DNA of 64,000 nt from Flaveria trinervia. Lineage: Eukaryota > Streptophyta > Magnoliopsida > Asterales > Asteraceae. The stretch spans positions 90,925,498 to 90,989,497 of the forward strand of contig CM046447.1 of assembly GCA_025506515.1 (NCBI GenBank), in the 5' to 3' direction. Made by a program: the position numbers and the translations under genes. Positions 22,001 to 33,559 of this stretch are shown here, piece after piece. Below the pieces are notes generated by a model. It was not told where the DNA came from and made no database searches. It worked only from the letters and a program-made list of their open reading frames with translations. Each line of letters opens with the position of its first letter. Within the stretch, counting starts at the first letter, position 1.

Positions 22001-22450
22001 ATGCAGGGTTCTTCAGCATGCCAAAGGAGCATCTGGTATGTAGATAGTGGAGGATCTATGCATATGACTGGGAACAGTTCTCTTCTTAATGACTACTCTC
22101 AAGGAAAGAAGGATTTGTTTCATTTGGAAATGATGCCAAGGGTTACATCATCGGGAAAGGATATGTGTCTAATGGAGATCAGATTTGATGATGTTAACCA
22201 TGTGGAGAATCTCAAGTATAATCTACTAAGTGTCAGTCAGATGTGTGATAAAGGGCATGTTGCACTTTTCACAAGCCAGAACTGCAGGATTCTGTCTTCC
22301 CAAGTTCTAAGGCTGATTGACAAGGTATTGGATGATCATACTCTCCTGAAGGCCAACAGGATTGGAAGAGTATATGCCTTGGATTTGTCAAAGAAGATTG
22401 ATTTGAAGGGTCATCCTTGTCTGTTCTCCAAAGCCTCTCCTGAAATCTAA
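22001..22450 (+). pseudogene. C1 protease and start of integrase region
   Basis: A 149-residue open stretch. The copia protease motif appears as WYVDSGGSMHMTGN with DSG at residues 15-17; the usual CSRHMTG context is changed (Cys to Gly, Arg to Met). The stretch continues to LDLSKKIDLKG, entering the pre-integrase zinc region, which then continues in another frame. Confidence 0.8.
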
Positions 22451-23400
22451 ACTGTGGCATAGAAGGCTGGGTCATGTTAATCTCAAAAACATGAATCAGC
22501 TGATCCACAATAGTTTAGTGAGAGGTCTACCAATAAAGGAGTTCCACTGTGATGAAACCTGCACTGCTTGTTTAAAAGAAAACAACACAAAGTCTCATTC
22601 CCTCCTATTGAAGAACCTAAGTCCACTGCCTGCTTGCAGTTACTGCACATGGATCTATTTGGTCCTGTGAGAGTGATGAGCATGGCAAAGAAAATACTGT
22701 CTGGTAATTATGGATTACTCGATCCAGATTGATGGACTTTCTTCTTGCATTCAAAGGATGGGTTGCTCTAACAGATGACTATAAACTTTGTGTTGTATTG
22801 ATTGAATCAGCAGTATCCCTAATCAAGTATCAGTAAGTATAAGGAGTGATAATGGAATTGAATTCAAACCATACACTTGATGATTTTATATCAAAGGAAT
22901 CAAGAGCAAATGGAGTAGTGGAGAGAAAGAATAGGACCCTAATTGAAGCTGCAAGGTCTATGTTGGCTGACTCTGGTTTGCCATTGACCTTTTGGGCTGA
23001 AGCTGTCAACACAGCTTGCTATGTGCAGAATAGAGTTCTAGTAAATCAGAGGTTGATGAAGACTCCATATGAAGTTCTACATCATTTGCTCCTCTAATTC
23101 ATTTTTTAAAGCCTTTGGGTGTCCTTGTTTCATTCTCAACACAAAGGATCAACTCCATAAATTTGATCCTAAGGTGGATGTAGGGTATTTTGTAGGTTAT
23201 TCATCCACATGCAAGGCTTACAGAGTCTTCAACTGCAGAACAAAGATAGTTGAAGAAACCTTGCATGTGAAATTCAATGAATCTCCTAAGGATAAAATTC
23301 CACAAAACCTGTGGAGTTGTTTGATCTGGACATACTGCAATATGTTCCTTATCAGCCTCTAGCTGTTGCAGATCATGTGGATAAATCATCTTCTGCAGCA
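22451..23400 (+). pseudogene. C1 integrase, frameshifted and with small deletion
   Basis: Pre-integrase zinc residues are visible (RRLGHVNLKNMNQLIHNS, then CDETCTACLKE). The core is scattered: an Asp in LVIMDYS near 22710, the SDNGIEFK Asp near 22850, and the VVERKNRTLIEAARS Glu near 22920. Between the second Asp and the Glu the usual segment is shortened: ISKESRANGVVERK lacks the proline/glutamine-rich stretch seen in relatives. The C-terminal part FKAFGCPCFILNTKDQLHKF follows at about 23109. Inactive. Confidence 0.85.
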
Positions 23401-23639
23401 AGTCTTCCACCTGGTGGTACTGAAGATGATGATGATATCAGTACTCACCTTTTCAAGTTTAGTGACCAACTGCCTGAGTCTACTAAACTTGATGTTCCTG
23501 TAGCTTCTGTAGCTCCATCCACAACAAATGCTAATGAGATTTCTGACTCCTCTACATCATTTGACTTGCCATCTAATACTTGGTTTCAAGAATCTGGATC
23601 ACCATCTGCTGCTGCTGAACCGGCTACAAACACTTGCAC

Positions 23640-24530
23640 TGATCTTATAGTATACCAAGAGCTGAAGAATCACCCCATGTCTCAAATCATTGGTGATATC
23701 AATGCTGGTGTCTCAACCAGAAGTCAATTGTCTAACTTCTGCTTCTATGCTCTCTTCATCAGTCAGCTAGAGCCAAAGAACTATCATGTTGCTTTGAGAG
23801 ACAATGGATGGTTGAAGCCATGCAGCTTGAGCTACTTCAGTTCAAAAAGCAGCAAGTGTGGGAACTGGTTCCTCTACCCCCAGGTAAGTGCAATAGGCAC
23901 TAAATGAGTGTTTAGGAATAAACTGATGAAAATGGGCTTATTGTCAAGAACAAGGCTAGACTGGTTGTACAAGGTTTTCACAAGAAGAAGGTATTAATTA
24001 TGATGAAACCTTTGCCCCTGTAGCCAGACTAGAGGCAATTAGATTGTTCTTAGCCTATGCTGCATTCCACAATCTTAAAGCTTTTCAAATGGATGTCAAA
24101 AGTGCATTTTATATGGTAAAATAAAAGAAGAGGTTTATGTGTGTCAACCACCAGTTTTGAGGACAATAAACATCCTGATTGGGTGTATCAACTTGATAAG
24201 GCTCTTTATGGGTTGAAGCAAGCTCCTAGAGCCTGGTATGAAACACTTTCAAATTTTCTTCTTAAAAATAATTTCACTAGAGGCTCATAGATAAAACTTT
24301 TTTTTAAAAAGTGGATCAGCATAAGCTACTTGTTCAAATTTATGTTGATATTATTATTTTTGCATCCTCTGATCCCCAGTTGTGTGATGATTTTACAAGT
24401 TTAATGAAACAAAAGTTTGAAATGAGTGCAATGGGAGAATTACAGTTCTTTCTAGGCTTGCAAATCAAACAAAGGCTGATGGAACCTTTATTCATCAATC
24501 AAAATATACAAAGAACTTTTGAATAAGTTT
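23640..24530 (+). pseudogene. C1 reverse transcriptase with altered YVDD box
   Basis: Copia reverse transcriptase motifs appear across three frames: LVVQGF near 23960, FQMDVKSAF near 24085, DKALYGLKQAPRAWYETL near 24200. The catalytic box reads LLVQIYVDIIIFASS at about 24327, so the second Asp of YVDD is Ile. With frameshifts on both sides the enzyme is dead. Element C2 retains YVDD. Confidence 0.88.
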
Positions 24531-25275
24531 GATTTACAAAATTGTAAGCCCTGTTCTACTCCATGTGCAACACCCACATTGGATGCAGATCAGAAAGGTA
24601 AAGCTGTTGATGAAACACTTTACAGATGTATGATTGGGTCCTTGATGTACTTAACAACTTCTAGACCAGATATCATGTTTGCAACTTGTGTTTGTGCTAG
24701 ATTTCAGGCTGCTCCTAAAGAGTCTCATTTGATTGCAGTCAAGAGGATCTTTAGATATCTGCAAGGTACACATCTCTAGGTCTTTGGTATTCCACTGGAC
24801 ACTCTGCAAATTAGTTGCTTTTTCTGATAGTGACTATGCAGGGTTAAGTTAACAGAAAGTCAACTTCTGGTGGATGTCAATTCCTAGGCAACTGTTTGAT
24901 TTCTTGGCAGAGTAAGAAACAAACATCTGTTGCTGCATCCACTGCTGAAGCAGAGTACATTGCTGCTGCAAGTTGTACATCTCAGGTACTCTGGCTTCAG
25001 AACCAACTATTGGATTATGGCATTACAGAGACTAAGACTCCATTATTAATGGATAGTGCTTCAGCTCTGTGCATTGTCAAGAATCCAGTCCAGCACTCTA
25101 GGACCAAACATATAGAGATCAGACACCATTTTATTAGGGATTGTTTTGAAAAGGTATGATTGATCCAAAGTTTGTGCCTAGTGCTGATGAGCTTGCAGAT
25201 ATATTTACTAAGCCTTTGGATATTTCAACTTTCCAAAGCCTTGTGTTAAGGCTTGGTATGCTGCAGCTAGAATAA
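24519..25275 (+). pseudogene. C1 RNase H and pol terminus
   Basis: 24519-24779 carries the connection region (GSLMYLTTSRPDIMFATCVC and AAPKESHLIAVKRIFRYLQG). 24896-25159 carries the RNase H part ISWQSKKQTSVAASTAEAEY and HSRTKHIEIRHHFIRD. The frame shifts between them, and pol ends at TAA 25273-25275. Confidence 0.88.
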
Positions 25276-25889
25276 GTGATAACGACTAATGATCTCAGTA
25301 AACAAGTACTGATGATCATTAGTAAACATGTCACAAATATGTACTAATTCTGTTAAAAGAAACTGATGCAGTTACAACTACTGATGTAGTTATAACTCCT
25401 GATGTTAGTGAAAACAGATAAGTACTGATGTCCTATGAAACAACTGAAAACAGCTAAAAAGTCTGATGAGTAAGTGTTGAGGACAGTATGAAACAACTGA
25501 AAAGCTAAGAATTGACGAAAACTACTGATGAGAATTTTCACTTCAGTTGTTTCCATAAACTGCTGTTTCACCCTAAACAGCTGATGACAAAACCATGTCT
25601 TCAGTAGTTTCACAACTACTGATGACTAATACCAAGTCCTCAGTTGTTTACAACAGCTGAAGACAAAACCAAGGTTTTTAGTAGTTTCACAACTACTGAT
25701 GACTAAAACCAAGTCTTCAGTTGTTTTCAAACGTCTGATAGTTAAAACCAAGTCTTCAGTTGTTTTCTTAACAACTGATGCCAACACAACACTTTCAGTC
25801 ATTTTTTTTCAGCCTTTTCTTAACCTATAAATACCTGCACTTATAGCCAAACGTTTCATTAGCCGTTTTTCAAACCTTTTCTCTCTCAA
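25276..25889 (+). repeat. C1 inter-ORF spacer of CTTCAGTTGTT / AACTACTGATG words
   Basis: About 600 bp with no ORF, filled with imperfect repeats of CTTCAGTTGTTT, AACTACTGATGACTAA and ACCAAGTCTTCAG. Many are partly self-complementary. The same words dominate the LTRs. The corresponding spacer in C2 (58316-58952) is instead filled with TTCCGAAG words. Confidence 0.8.
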
Positions 25890-25891
25890 CA

Positions 25892-28800
25892 ATGGCGACC
25901 ATGAAACTCAAACCCCGACACAACTGTGTTGCCTACCTTTCGAAATCGGCTTTCTGGAACAAGTTTGACATGCCATCGATCTTATGGTGGATTCCCAATA
26001 CCGAACAACCTTTCTTCTGAATCCTACCATATACCCTGATTCCTTAACCCAGTTCTAGACCAACGTCTCTGTAATAACTAATAACTGGACAATGATAGCC
26101 ACTCACTCTCCAGTCGTTGGTGAACCAGAAACAGGTGCTCATCACCCCCGACATCATTCGCAAAACCCTAAATTTGCATGATGGCACCTATGTTAAATAA
26201 TACCCGAAAGTCACCACTGATATGTCTTTCATGAATAACGGGTATGAAGGCGACTTAAGTGCTACAACCATACTTAAAAAGCACTTCCATGATGCTGAAC
26301 GACTTATCTTTCATATGGTGAATGTCTGCCTTGCATCAAAGACATCTTCTTGGGATTAGATGTCTTCCCGATGGAAACAGGTATTGTACTCTATCTTTGA
26401 ACGCCAAAATCCAAATCCAAAAAGCCCAAAAAGGCTACTCAGGGAGATGAGTCCCCTAAGGATGCCCCTGTACCACAAACACAGGAAATACATACTGGTT
26501 CTAACCCCCCAGTTATGTCCAAGACTCAACGTGCCGAAGCCGCACAGGTATCCTCTTGCAACCACAATTGGGGATCCCACATTTCTGGAACCTATCTCAA
26601 TTGAGAGGGTTACCATTGAAGAGCACCTCTCACACCGGGTGCAATCTGCTTCGGACTAATCTCCACATGCAACCACCCCTCAAAGCCCAACACTGATAGT
26701 TGCTAAAGTGCCGAGTCAGTTGCATTCCTCACCCCCTCCCCAGAACCATTTACCACTGGGAATACCTCAACCATTGAGAGGGAGGACCAAAATGCTTCTG
26801 ATAACCCACAACACAGGGGTTACAATGTTCAATCTCCAAGTGTAGAAACAGAGGTTAGAACATCTGGTAAGGCTGCCACTTTTACTGATTCAGCAAATGA
26901 TAAGGATGAAGTTGGTAACATCCATAAGACCTTACCAGAGGCAACTGCCAATGAAGGACACAATCCTGAGGCAGGAAGTCCCCACTACCAAGAACAAGGG
27001 GCACATGCTTCTACTGATCTACACTCAGAGCATGTACATTCTGATTCAATCAGGAGGTCAGGTGATTCGGCATAGACTGATGATGACCTGGGCTTTTTCT
27101 ATGATGTATTAGCACATAATACCATCCTAGAGACTGAGGTGAGCAGACTCAAAGAGCTGCTAGCCAAAATGTCTCAGGATCAAGTTCATCTACCCCACAA
27201 ACCCCACAGATGGCACCTTCAATTGAAGGTTCACCAAACACTGAGCCTACACACTTAATTGAGCCACTACTTTTGGCACCACCTCTCAGGGCCAGAACCC
27301 CTCTGAGCAGATGGTTGCTATCTTTCAAAACTCCTTACCTCTCATCACTCCCATCATCACTGACATAGTGCATAAAGCCATTGATGAGAGGATCTCCTCA
27401 AATCTACAAACCCTCATTGATGATGTTGTTCACAAATCTCTTTCTGCCTTTCAAGCCCCTGATCCCAATACAACCAAAAAGGGGGAGACTTCCAAGTCTA
27501 AGGAAGTGAAAGAAAAGAAAAGAAAAAGAGTTGATGATGAGAAAGAACCTGCAAAAGAGAAGGAGGTGGAGAAAGAACTGATCTCAGAACAGCTGATCAC
27601 AGATAAAGAGAAGGAAGATCAGCTGATCACATATAAAGGAAAGAAAAGTGCTGAGTCAAAAGCTGATGAAGATAAATCCTTAGAAGATCTTGTCAAAGAT
27701 GCTGATGAAGCTCACAGTAGATCCATGGATAAAATTATAGATCAGCTCTTTCGACAAGATCATGACACAACCACACTAGACACTGAGATCAGAAGGCTGG
27801 AAATAGAAGAGATTCAAGCTAGATGGGCCGGTTATAGTGTGTTGGAAAGGGAAAGATTGGAGATAATGATAAGATTTATTGCCAAATACCTGGAAGATCA
27901 TTGATAGAGATAAAGGCCTGGTCTAGAGGCATTATCTTAGAGATAACCAAGAAAATCTACTCTGCTGGAGGCTATAATAAAGGGTTGATCATCGAAGCAC
28001 TGGATGAAACAGGTGCAGGGAAGGGAACTGAAATGGCAAAGCTCTCCAAAGCCAAACTCACCACCAAAATGCTAAGTCAGTCTTCTCACACTCCCACTCA
28101 AACACAACCCTTATCTCTAAAATCTCCCAAATCTATCCCTAAACCAAAGCCACCCATAACTCAACCCATAAAAGCAATTCCTTTACCCCAAAAACCACCT
28201 CAAACCTTACCCAGTGATACACCCAAAAGGAGGAGAAGGTGTTAAGGGTAGAAGAAGATGAAGAAGAGGATGATGATGAAGATTGTCTGCCAATCTCTGC
28301 TGTTCTCAACCTTAAAACACCTGAGCACAGAAGTCAACAAGTGATTACACCTGACTTGCAAATGCAGATGGTGAAGGTAAAGATTGAAGAAGCAGAACAA
28401 CAGAAGCAGCACAATGAGCAATTTCTCAAGATGGTTGACAAGGATTTCCCTCAGTCCTCATCCATTCAAGAAATGAAGAAACAGGCTCTGAGGCTGTACA
28501 CTCTTAGACATACTTTTTAACATCAAAAAGAAAGAGTGCGGATCTGGCCAGATCCCAGGGTAAGTTCTAGATTCATAAGAAGAATATACCAAGTAGATAT
28601 CATGGCCAAGTGAAGAAGACCTTGAATGCTGCAATTACATTGGCCATGGTAGTCTCACCCTAGGAAATCATTGAAGAATTCAAGAGAGCTCATAACTCCA
28701 AGACAACCCCTCAATCTATTCTTGAGAACAAAATGATCAAGAAGGGGTTGTTATACAAAAGACTTGAAGATCTTCAGAAGAGTGAACTCCAGTTATTGCT

Positions 28801-29005
28801 TGAAGGCTCTCACCCTGATGAATTTGCTTACAAAGAGATAACAACTGTGGAGTTGAAAAATGGAAAGACAGTGAGATACCTATCTGAGTATTATGGCCCA
28901 GAGTTCTTCTTCGAGGGAGAAGCAGAAGAACTCACCAAGGAGGAACAAGTTGTTCTCCTTGAGGCCTATGCTAGTGAGTCTTATAGACTCATTAATGGGA
29001 ATTAG
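25892..29005 (+). pseudogene. C1 ORF3, Sirevirus-type third ORF, broken
   Basis: Begins MATMKLKPRH at 25892 just after a pyrimidine-rich leader. The N-terminal part resembles a protein common after pol in Asteraceae Sireviruses (my recollection), with HNCVAYLSKS and, in a shifted frame, FLLNPTIY. It then passes through stops. 27311-27904 is a clean 197-residue Lys/Glu-rich segment with a basic KEKKRKR run and predicted coiled coil; 28239-28520 is acidic; 28733-29005 ends the ORF. Its position is that of the env-like gene of SIRE1, but I see no signal peptide or membrane span. Function unknown. Confidence 0.65.
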
Positions 29006-29200
29006 GTTTCATGGTTGGGACAAGACTCTGTGTCCAGTTTCCCCAAGACAGAGTTCCCTTTCGTACTTAGCCAATCAAAAGATTAGAAACCTTTTCCCGG
29101 CCTGTGCTTAACCGATTACCTCTGAAGCTGATCAAGAGGGTGTTTCTGCCAAGAATAAGTGGGATCATCAATAAGTTTAGAGGTTTTGGCTGCATTGGTT

Positions 29201-29211
29201 CAGGGGGAGTT
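29201..29211 (+). other. C1 polypurine tract
   Basis: CAGGGGGAGTT immediately before the 3' LTR start at 29212. Confidence 0.9.
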
Positions 29212-29962
29212 TGTTGGACCAAAAAAACCAATGAGCCTGATCAGAAAAACCTCTAAGTCCCACAGACATTACAACTGCTGAAGAAGATCACAACAGTTGA
29301 AGACATCAGCTGATTACAAGATCTGAAGATAAAGTCTGAAAGAAAAGTACTGAAGACAAAGTCTGAAAGTAAAGTACTGAAGACAAAGTCTGAAGCCATC
29401 AGCTGAAGACAAAGTCTGAAGCCATCAGCTGAAGACAAGTCTAAAAGTAAAGTACTGAAGAACAAAGACTGAAGACAAAGACTGAAGACCAAAGTGATCA
29501 GTAGTTGTCACAACAGCTGAAGTAATTAACTTCAGTATTTGTGATGGTTTCCTTTCAGTACTTGTAATTTACTTTTCAGTAGTTATAGCTTCAGTAGTTG
29601 TAGTTCAGTAGTTTTATGTTTTTGTACTTAAGCATTCTCTGAGATGTAATCAGTAGTTGAGAACATTCTTAGTAGTTTGCATAGTTTCAGTAGTTTGAAT
29701 AATTATGTTAGATATCACTATCAAGTGACATCAGCAGACGTCACATTTCCTATATAAGGAATGTTGACCTAGTTGTAACGTGTGACATTGAGCCACCACG
29801 AAAGTATAGGAATGAAATATTTCTTTTGTAGAATTCTCTTTTTCTATAACCGTGTACTGTTACATTGAATATCAATTGTGTTCTTGTGAATTGTTTAATT
29901 CGTTGTTCGAATTCCGCTGCAATACTCTCTAATTAATCAAACTTAGATCACTGATCCTAACA
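29212..29962 (+). repeat. C1 3' LTR, 751 bp
   Basis: Starts TGTTGGACC and ends GATCCTAACA. It is highly similar to the 5' LTR. An additional GAAGCCATCAGCTGAAGACA unit of about 26 bp near 29400 accounts for the length difference. It keeps a TATATAAG box at 29751-29758 and a GACGTCAC element just upstream. Confidence 0.95.
29751..29758 (+). promoter_or_regulatory. TATA box of C1 3' LTR
   Basis: TATATAAG about 540 bp into the LTR, preceded by GACGTCAC at about 29738. The 5' LTR lacks both. If active, it would transcribe outward into 30 kb. Confidence 0.6.
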
Positions 29963-30427
29963 TTACGTGCATGTGTATTCTTGATAACCCATAGTTTGTT
30001 TCACATAACAAAGTTGGTTGAACTGCACACCACATAAAATTTAATTTTAACCTAGTTAGGGAGTTCTTGTCACATATTACTTCCTCCACTTGCACTGGTC
30101 TGTTTGCACTTAGTGTGTTATATTACTATATATGTCATTATAACTCTTTACAAACGATTCTAAATGCTTAAAATTTGTGGCCTGCGGAACCATATGATTT
30201 TCAATCATAATCTGGGTGTCTTCTTCTTCGCTTGCTCCACTAAATCACATAAAGGTATTCAGTATTAGTTTAACTAATGCTTAAACCTTTGCTCATTACA
30301 CCTGCTCGTAATTATTCTAACCGAACATTTAGACTCTTTTTACTATCCTCGACTAAAAATTATCATCCGCAAAAAGCATGCACAAGGATACTGCCTCCTA
30401 AACTTACTTTGACAACTCATTCACCAC

Positions 30428-30506
<79 letters not shown>

Positions 30507-31050
30507 CTTAATACGAACCTTAGGCAGGCCTATTTTCATAAAGAATATATAATCTTTATCCCCCACAGACGTATGTACCCTTGCTTCAGTCCTATCATAC
30601 ATATCCCTATTATACTTATATACTTTTTAAAACATCCCTCGACCCCCTAATCTATACTAAATCAATCTTTATGGCACATTATTGTACGTCGTTTTCAAAC
30701 CATAAACACCATATGCACATCATGTTTCTTCCCCCTATACTTTTTCATCGCCCTTCTTAGGATGTGTATCACTTATGTTGTTGACTGCTATAGCATGAAT
30801 CCGTATTGATTGCCGTAAAATGGTTCTTTTCCCTAAAACATGAAGGAACATGTATTCAATAAGTAAAAAATAGACCATATGAAAACTAACAAACCGAAAT
30901 TGAATGAGTTAGAAAATTATAGTATTAATTTGTTACATAATGATATATTATATAAAGGGTTTGATTAATAAGTATTAGTATAATTTTAAGACTTTAATGA
31001 TGTGATTTGTGATATGTTGATGTTTGTTATTAACATAGAAACTAGATATA
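29963..31050. other. Non-coding DNA right of C1
   Basis: Resumes the sequence interrupted at 18170. No recognisable protein or RNA gene. It contains one compound microsatellite. Confidence 0.5.
30434..30506. repeat. (TA)n(GA)n compound microsatellite
   Basis: About 26 bp of TA followed by about 48 bp of AG, with one interruption near 30492. Confidence 0.95.
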
Positions 31051-31883
31051 AGGGGTGTAAATCAATCGAGTCGACTCGAGATCGACTCAGTAAAAAACTC
31101 AAACAAGCCAAGCTTAAGAGCTTGAGCTTGATCTTAAGCTTGAATAATGAATCAATTAGTTATCGAGCTCGATCCCTGCATTCGAGGATCGTAAAGGCTC
31201 GCAACCTTAACAAATTAATATATAATATACTTATCGTAATTTTTCTTCTCAAATGACATTCTCAATGCTCAAAAGACAAATGATTTCCTCCTGTAAATCC
31301 TCTTAATCTTCAAAACATTTCAACCCTAATAGCACTCGTAGCAGTCGACATCAAGCACTAGACATGAGGTTGGTGACAATTGTTTCCGGTTTGTTCGTCC
31401 ACCTCTCCGGATGCAGTGCTCATGTCATCCTTCTTGTCACCGACCACCATCATCATTTAGCAACTGATACCGAGCCACCATCATCATTCATCACCAAAAT
31501 CAACTATGTTGCCTGTGTCGGAGTCCTTTTGCTTCTTATCTGTTTTCCTACTCGGTGATTTAGTGATTTATGTAAGATAATCCTCTTCTATTATGTAAAC
31601 TGATATTGAAGACACGCTTAATCTAAGCTTTTAGTCGCTAAAGGGTTCCTATAGTTTGTAGAGCTCGAGTAGAGTTTTGGATCATTTAATCTATCCTCAA
31701 AAGAATCGATCATTTTCAAGCCAATCTCGAGCTTCGTATACAGTTCACGAGCCAAGCTTGATAAAAAATATACAGGCTCGAACCGAGTCGTTCTCGATCT
31801 CGAGCTTTAGCAAGAATCCAACAAGTCGAGTTTGAATAGTGTCAAACTCGGGCTTGGGCTTGGCTCTGCTCATTTATACCCCT
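31051..31883. mobile_element. Possible hAT-type MITE
   Basis: The left end reads AGGGGTGTAAATC and the right end, reverse-complemented, AGGGGTATAAATGAGC: inverted ends of about 12 bp with one mismatch. Inside both ends are CTCGAGCTTG-like stretches typical of short plant repeats with GGGTGTAAAT termini. I find no matching 8-bp target duplication. The middle (about 31200-31620) lacks the CTCGAG words and may be an insertion. No transposase ORF. Confidence 0.5.
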
Positions 31884-32433
31884 AATTGAATTATCTCATA
31901 GTTAAACACACCACTCAACTACAAAGTTAAACACATTAATGTTTGGAGTAAACAAGCTTAGGAGGTAAACATGACACGTGTCTACATGGGTCCAACTCAT
32001 CATGTTAATACCGTTAAGTGGGTTAGGAGGTCTACCCAACACGTTTAAGATCTGTATATCTAAATGACAAAGTTTTATAATTAAATTCAACCATGTCACT
32101 AACTTTGATTTAGAATTTCTACCTTCTAGACTTCTTGTAATATTAGCGTTCACTAACCATGTTAAATGAGTCATACCAATAATCTTGTTAAATAGTGCAT
32201 TGTCATTCATGTTATTAAGCTGCTTATAACTAACCATGGTAAATAGATTATGTCATGACATACATGATTTTAACAAATGGACTTTTTCAATAAACACAAT
32301 ACATTAATACGACTAATTGTACCTAGTTGTTTAAGTAATGATAGACTTATCAACTATTTGAATTGAACAGCTTTAAGCAAACTTAAATAACTAATTTTTT
32401 AACCCGTCATGCGTTGCAGTAGTCTATTACAAG
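31884..32433. other. Non-coding AT-rich DNA
   Basis: No supported gene. A 111-codon open frame on the minus strand lacks recognisable features. Confidence 0.45.
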
Positions 32434-32720
32434 ACGTGATAAAGTATATATTACAATCGACCATACTTATTTTCGAATTAAACTTACGTTGACAGTTAGA
32501 GTAATTTATTTTTGCAATGTCGAATGATATACATATTATATTTGACTTGACTCCAAACAAAATTTACGTAATGTATACCAACTCAAAGCGTACATAAAAA
32601 AGTACGTGCGGTGACGCTGTACACAGTGTAACAAAGTATAAATTACAATTGTCAGAACTCGTTTCCAAACTAATTTATATCAAAACATATAGTAACTTGA
32701 ATTTATATATAGAACTAAAA
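32434..32720. repeat. Dispersed GTGATAAAGTATA repeat, copy 2
   Basis: Shares with 35866-36130 the words GTGATAAAGTATA, CGAA(T/C)TAAA, ATATTTGAC and ACATAAAA in the same order. Within this copy a second, shorter cycle starts near 32625 (AACAAAGTATAAATTACAATTGTC), so it is internally tandem. A GCGTTGCA word lies just upstream at about 32411. Confidence 0.6.
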
Positions 32721-32877
32721 TTTTGCTCCTTTGATGGTTTCATTTATGTTGATTTGTACTTGTATTACAATTGTTTTATAAACGGTTTGGTTGCTATGAC
32801 ACGTTAACCATTTCGTAATCTAACGGAGTCTTTTTACTCATACAAGTGTGTAGATCACAATTAAATAAAACCGACAA

Positions 32878-32979
32878 CACACGTGCGTCATATTCTAATT
32901 ACACGGATGGTCCCTGTTTGATCAATTTTGAAACCAACAGCACACGTGTCTCATATTCTAATTACATGGATGGTACCCG
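32878..32979. repeat. Short tandem duplication, about 61-bp period
   Basis: CACACGTGCGTCATATTCTA...GGATGGTCCCTG is followed by CACACGTGTCTCATATTCTA...GGATGGTACCCG. The second copy differs at several bases. Confidence 0.8.
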
Positions 32980-33559
32980 TAGTTTGATTAAAATTTTAAT
33001 TTTGATCCTTTAATTTTAAAATTTTCAGAAATAATCATTAACATTCTATTTTTTTTCATCCATAATCCTTAAGTTTGTTTGTCAATATTAGTGGTGTTAA
33101 TATTTTAAAAAGACAACATTACCCCAAGGACCATATGTAATTAACTTTTTAGTATTTATGATATATTCAATTAACATTTATACTTTTTCAATGTTCTTCT
33201 TTTATTTTTATTTTTATTTTATTTTTTTATTTCATTAGTATTATATTTTTTTTACAAGATGCACATAAAATTCAAAAATAAAAATGTTTTTTTAAAACAT
33301 CTTTTTGAAAATGTTCGGGTTTTTAACTATCTTTCTAAAAACGTTTGATTTTTTTGAACGTCTTTTTCAATACTATCTAGTTTTTTAAACATCTTTATTA
33401 AATTTGTTCAACTTTTTATATATTACTTTTAAGTGTTCATTTTTAAAAGTTATTTTAAAGAAACATAAGGTTTTAACACAGACATTAAAAAACATAAGGT
33501 TCCAAATATAACATGCATCGTTTTTATGAATATTCTATAATATGAAAAAAACAATATGA

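Larger units (their letters stand above)
18171..29962 (+). mobile_element. Ty1/copia element C1, Sirevirus (SIRE/Maximus) type
   Basis: A structurally complete 11.8-kb element. Order: 5' LTR, tRNA-Met primer site, gag, protease, integrase, reverse transcriptase, RNase H, a repeat-rich spacer, a third ORF, polypurine tract, 3' LTR. TTACG at 18166-18170 is repeated at 29963-29967, a perfect 5-bp target duplication, so this is a single undisturbed insertion. Large gag with a coiled-coil extension and an ORF after pol are Sirevirus traits. Coding regions carry many stops, frameshifts and small deletions, so it is not autonomous. Confidence 0.95.

Noticed and set aside
25892..29005. Calling C1 ORF3 an envelope gene
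   Set aside because: Position alone suggests env-like; no signal peptide, cleavage site or membrane segment is visible, so only a third ORF of unknown function is claimed.
30277..30602. Open frames across the (TA)n(GA)n tract
   Set aside because: The SLSLSLS / REREREREE residues come from translating the microsatellite.
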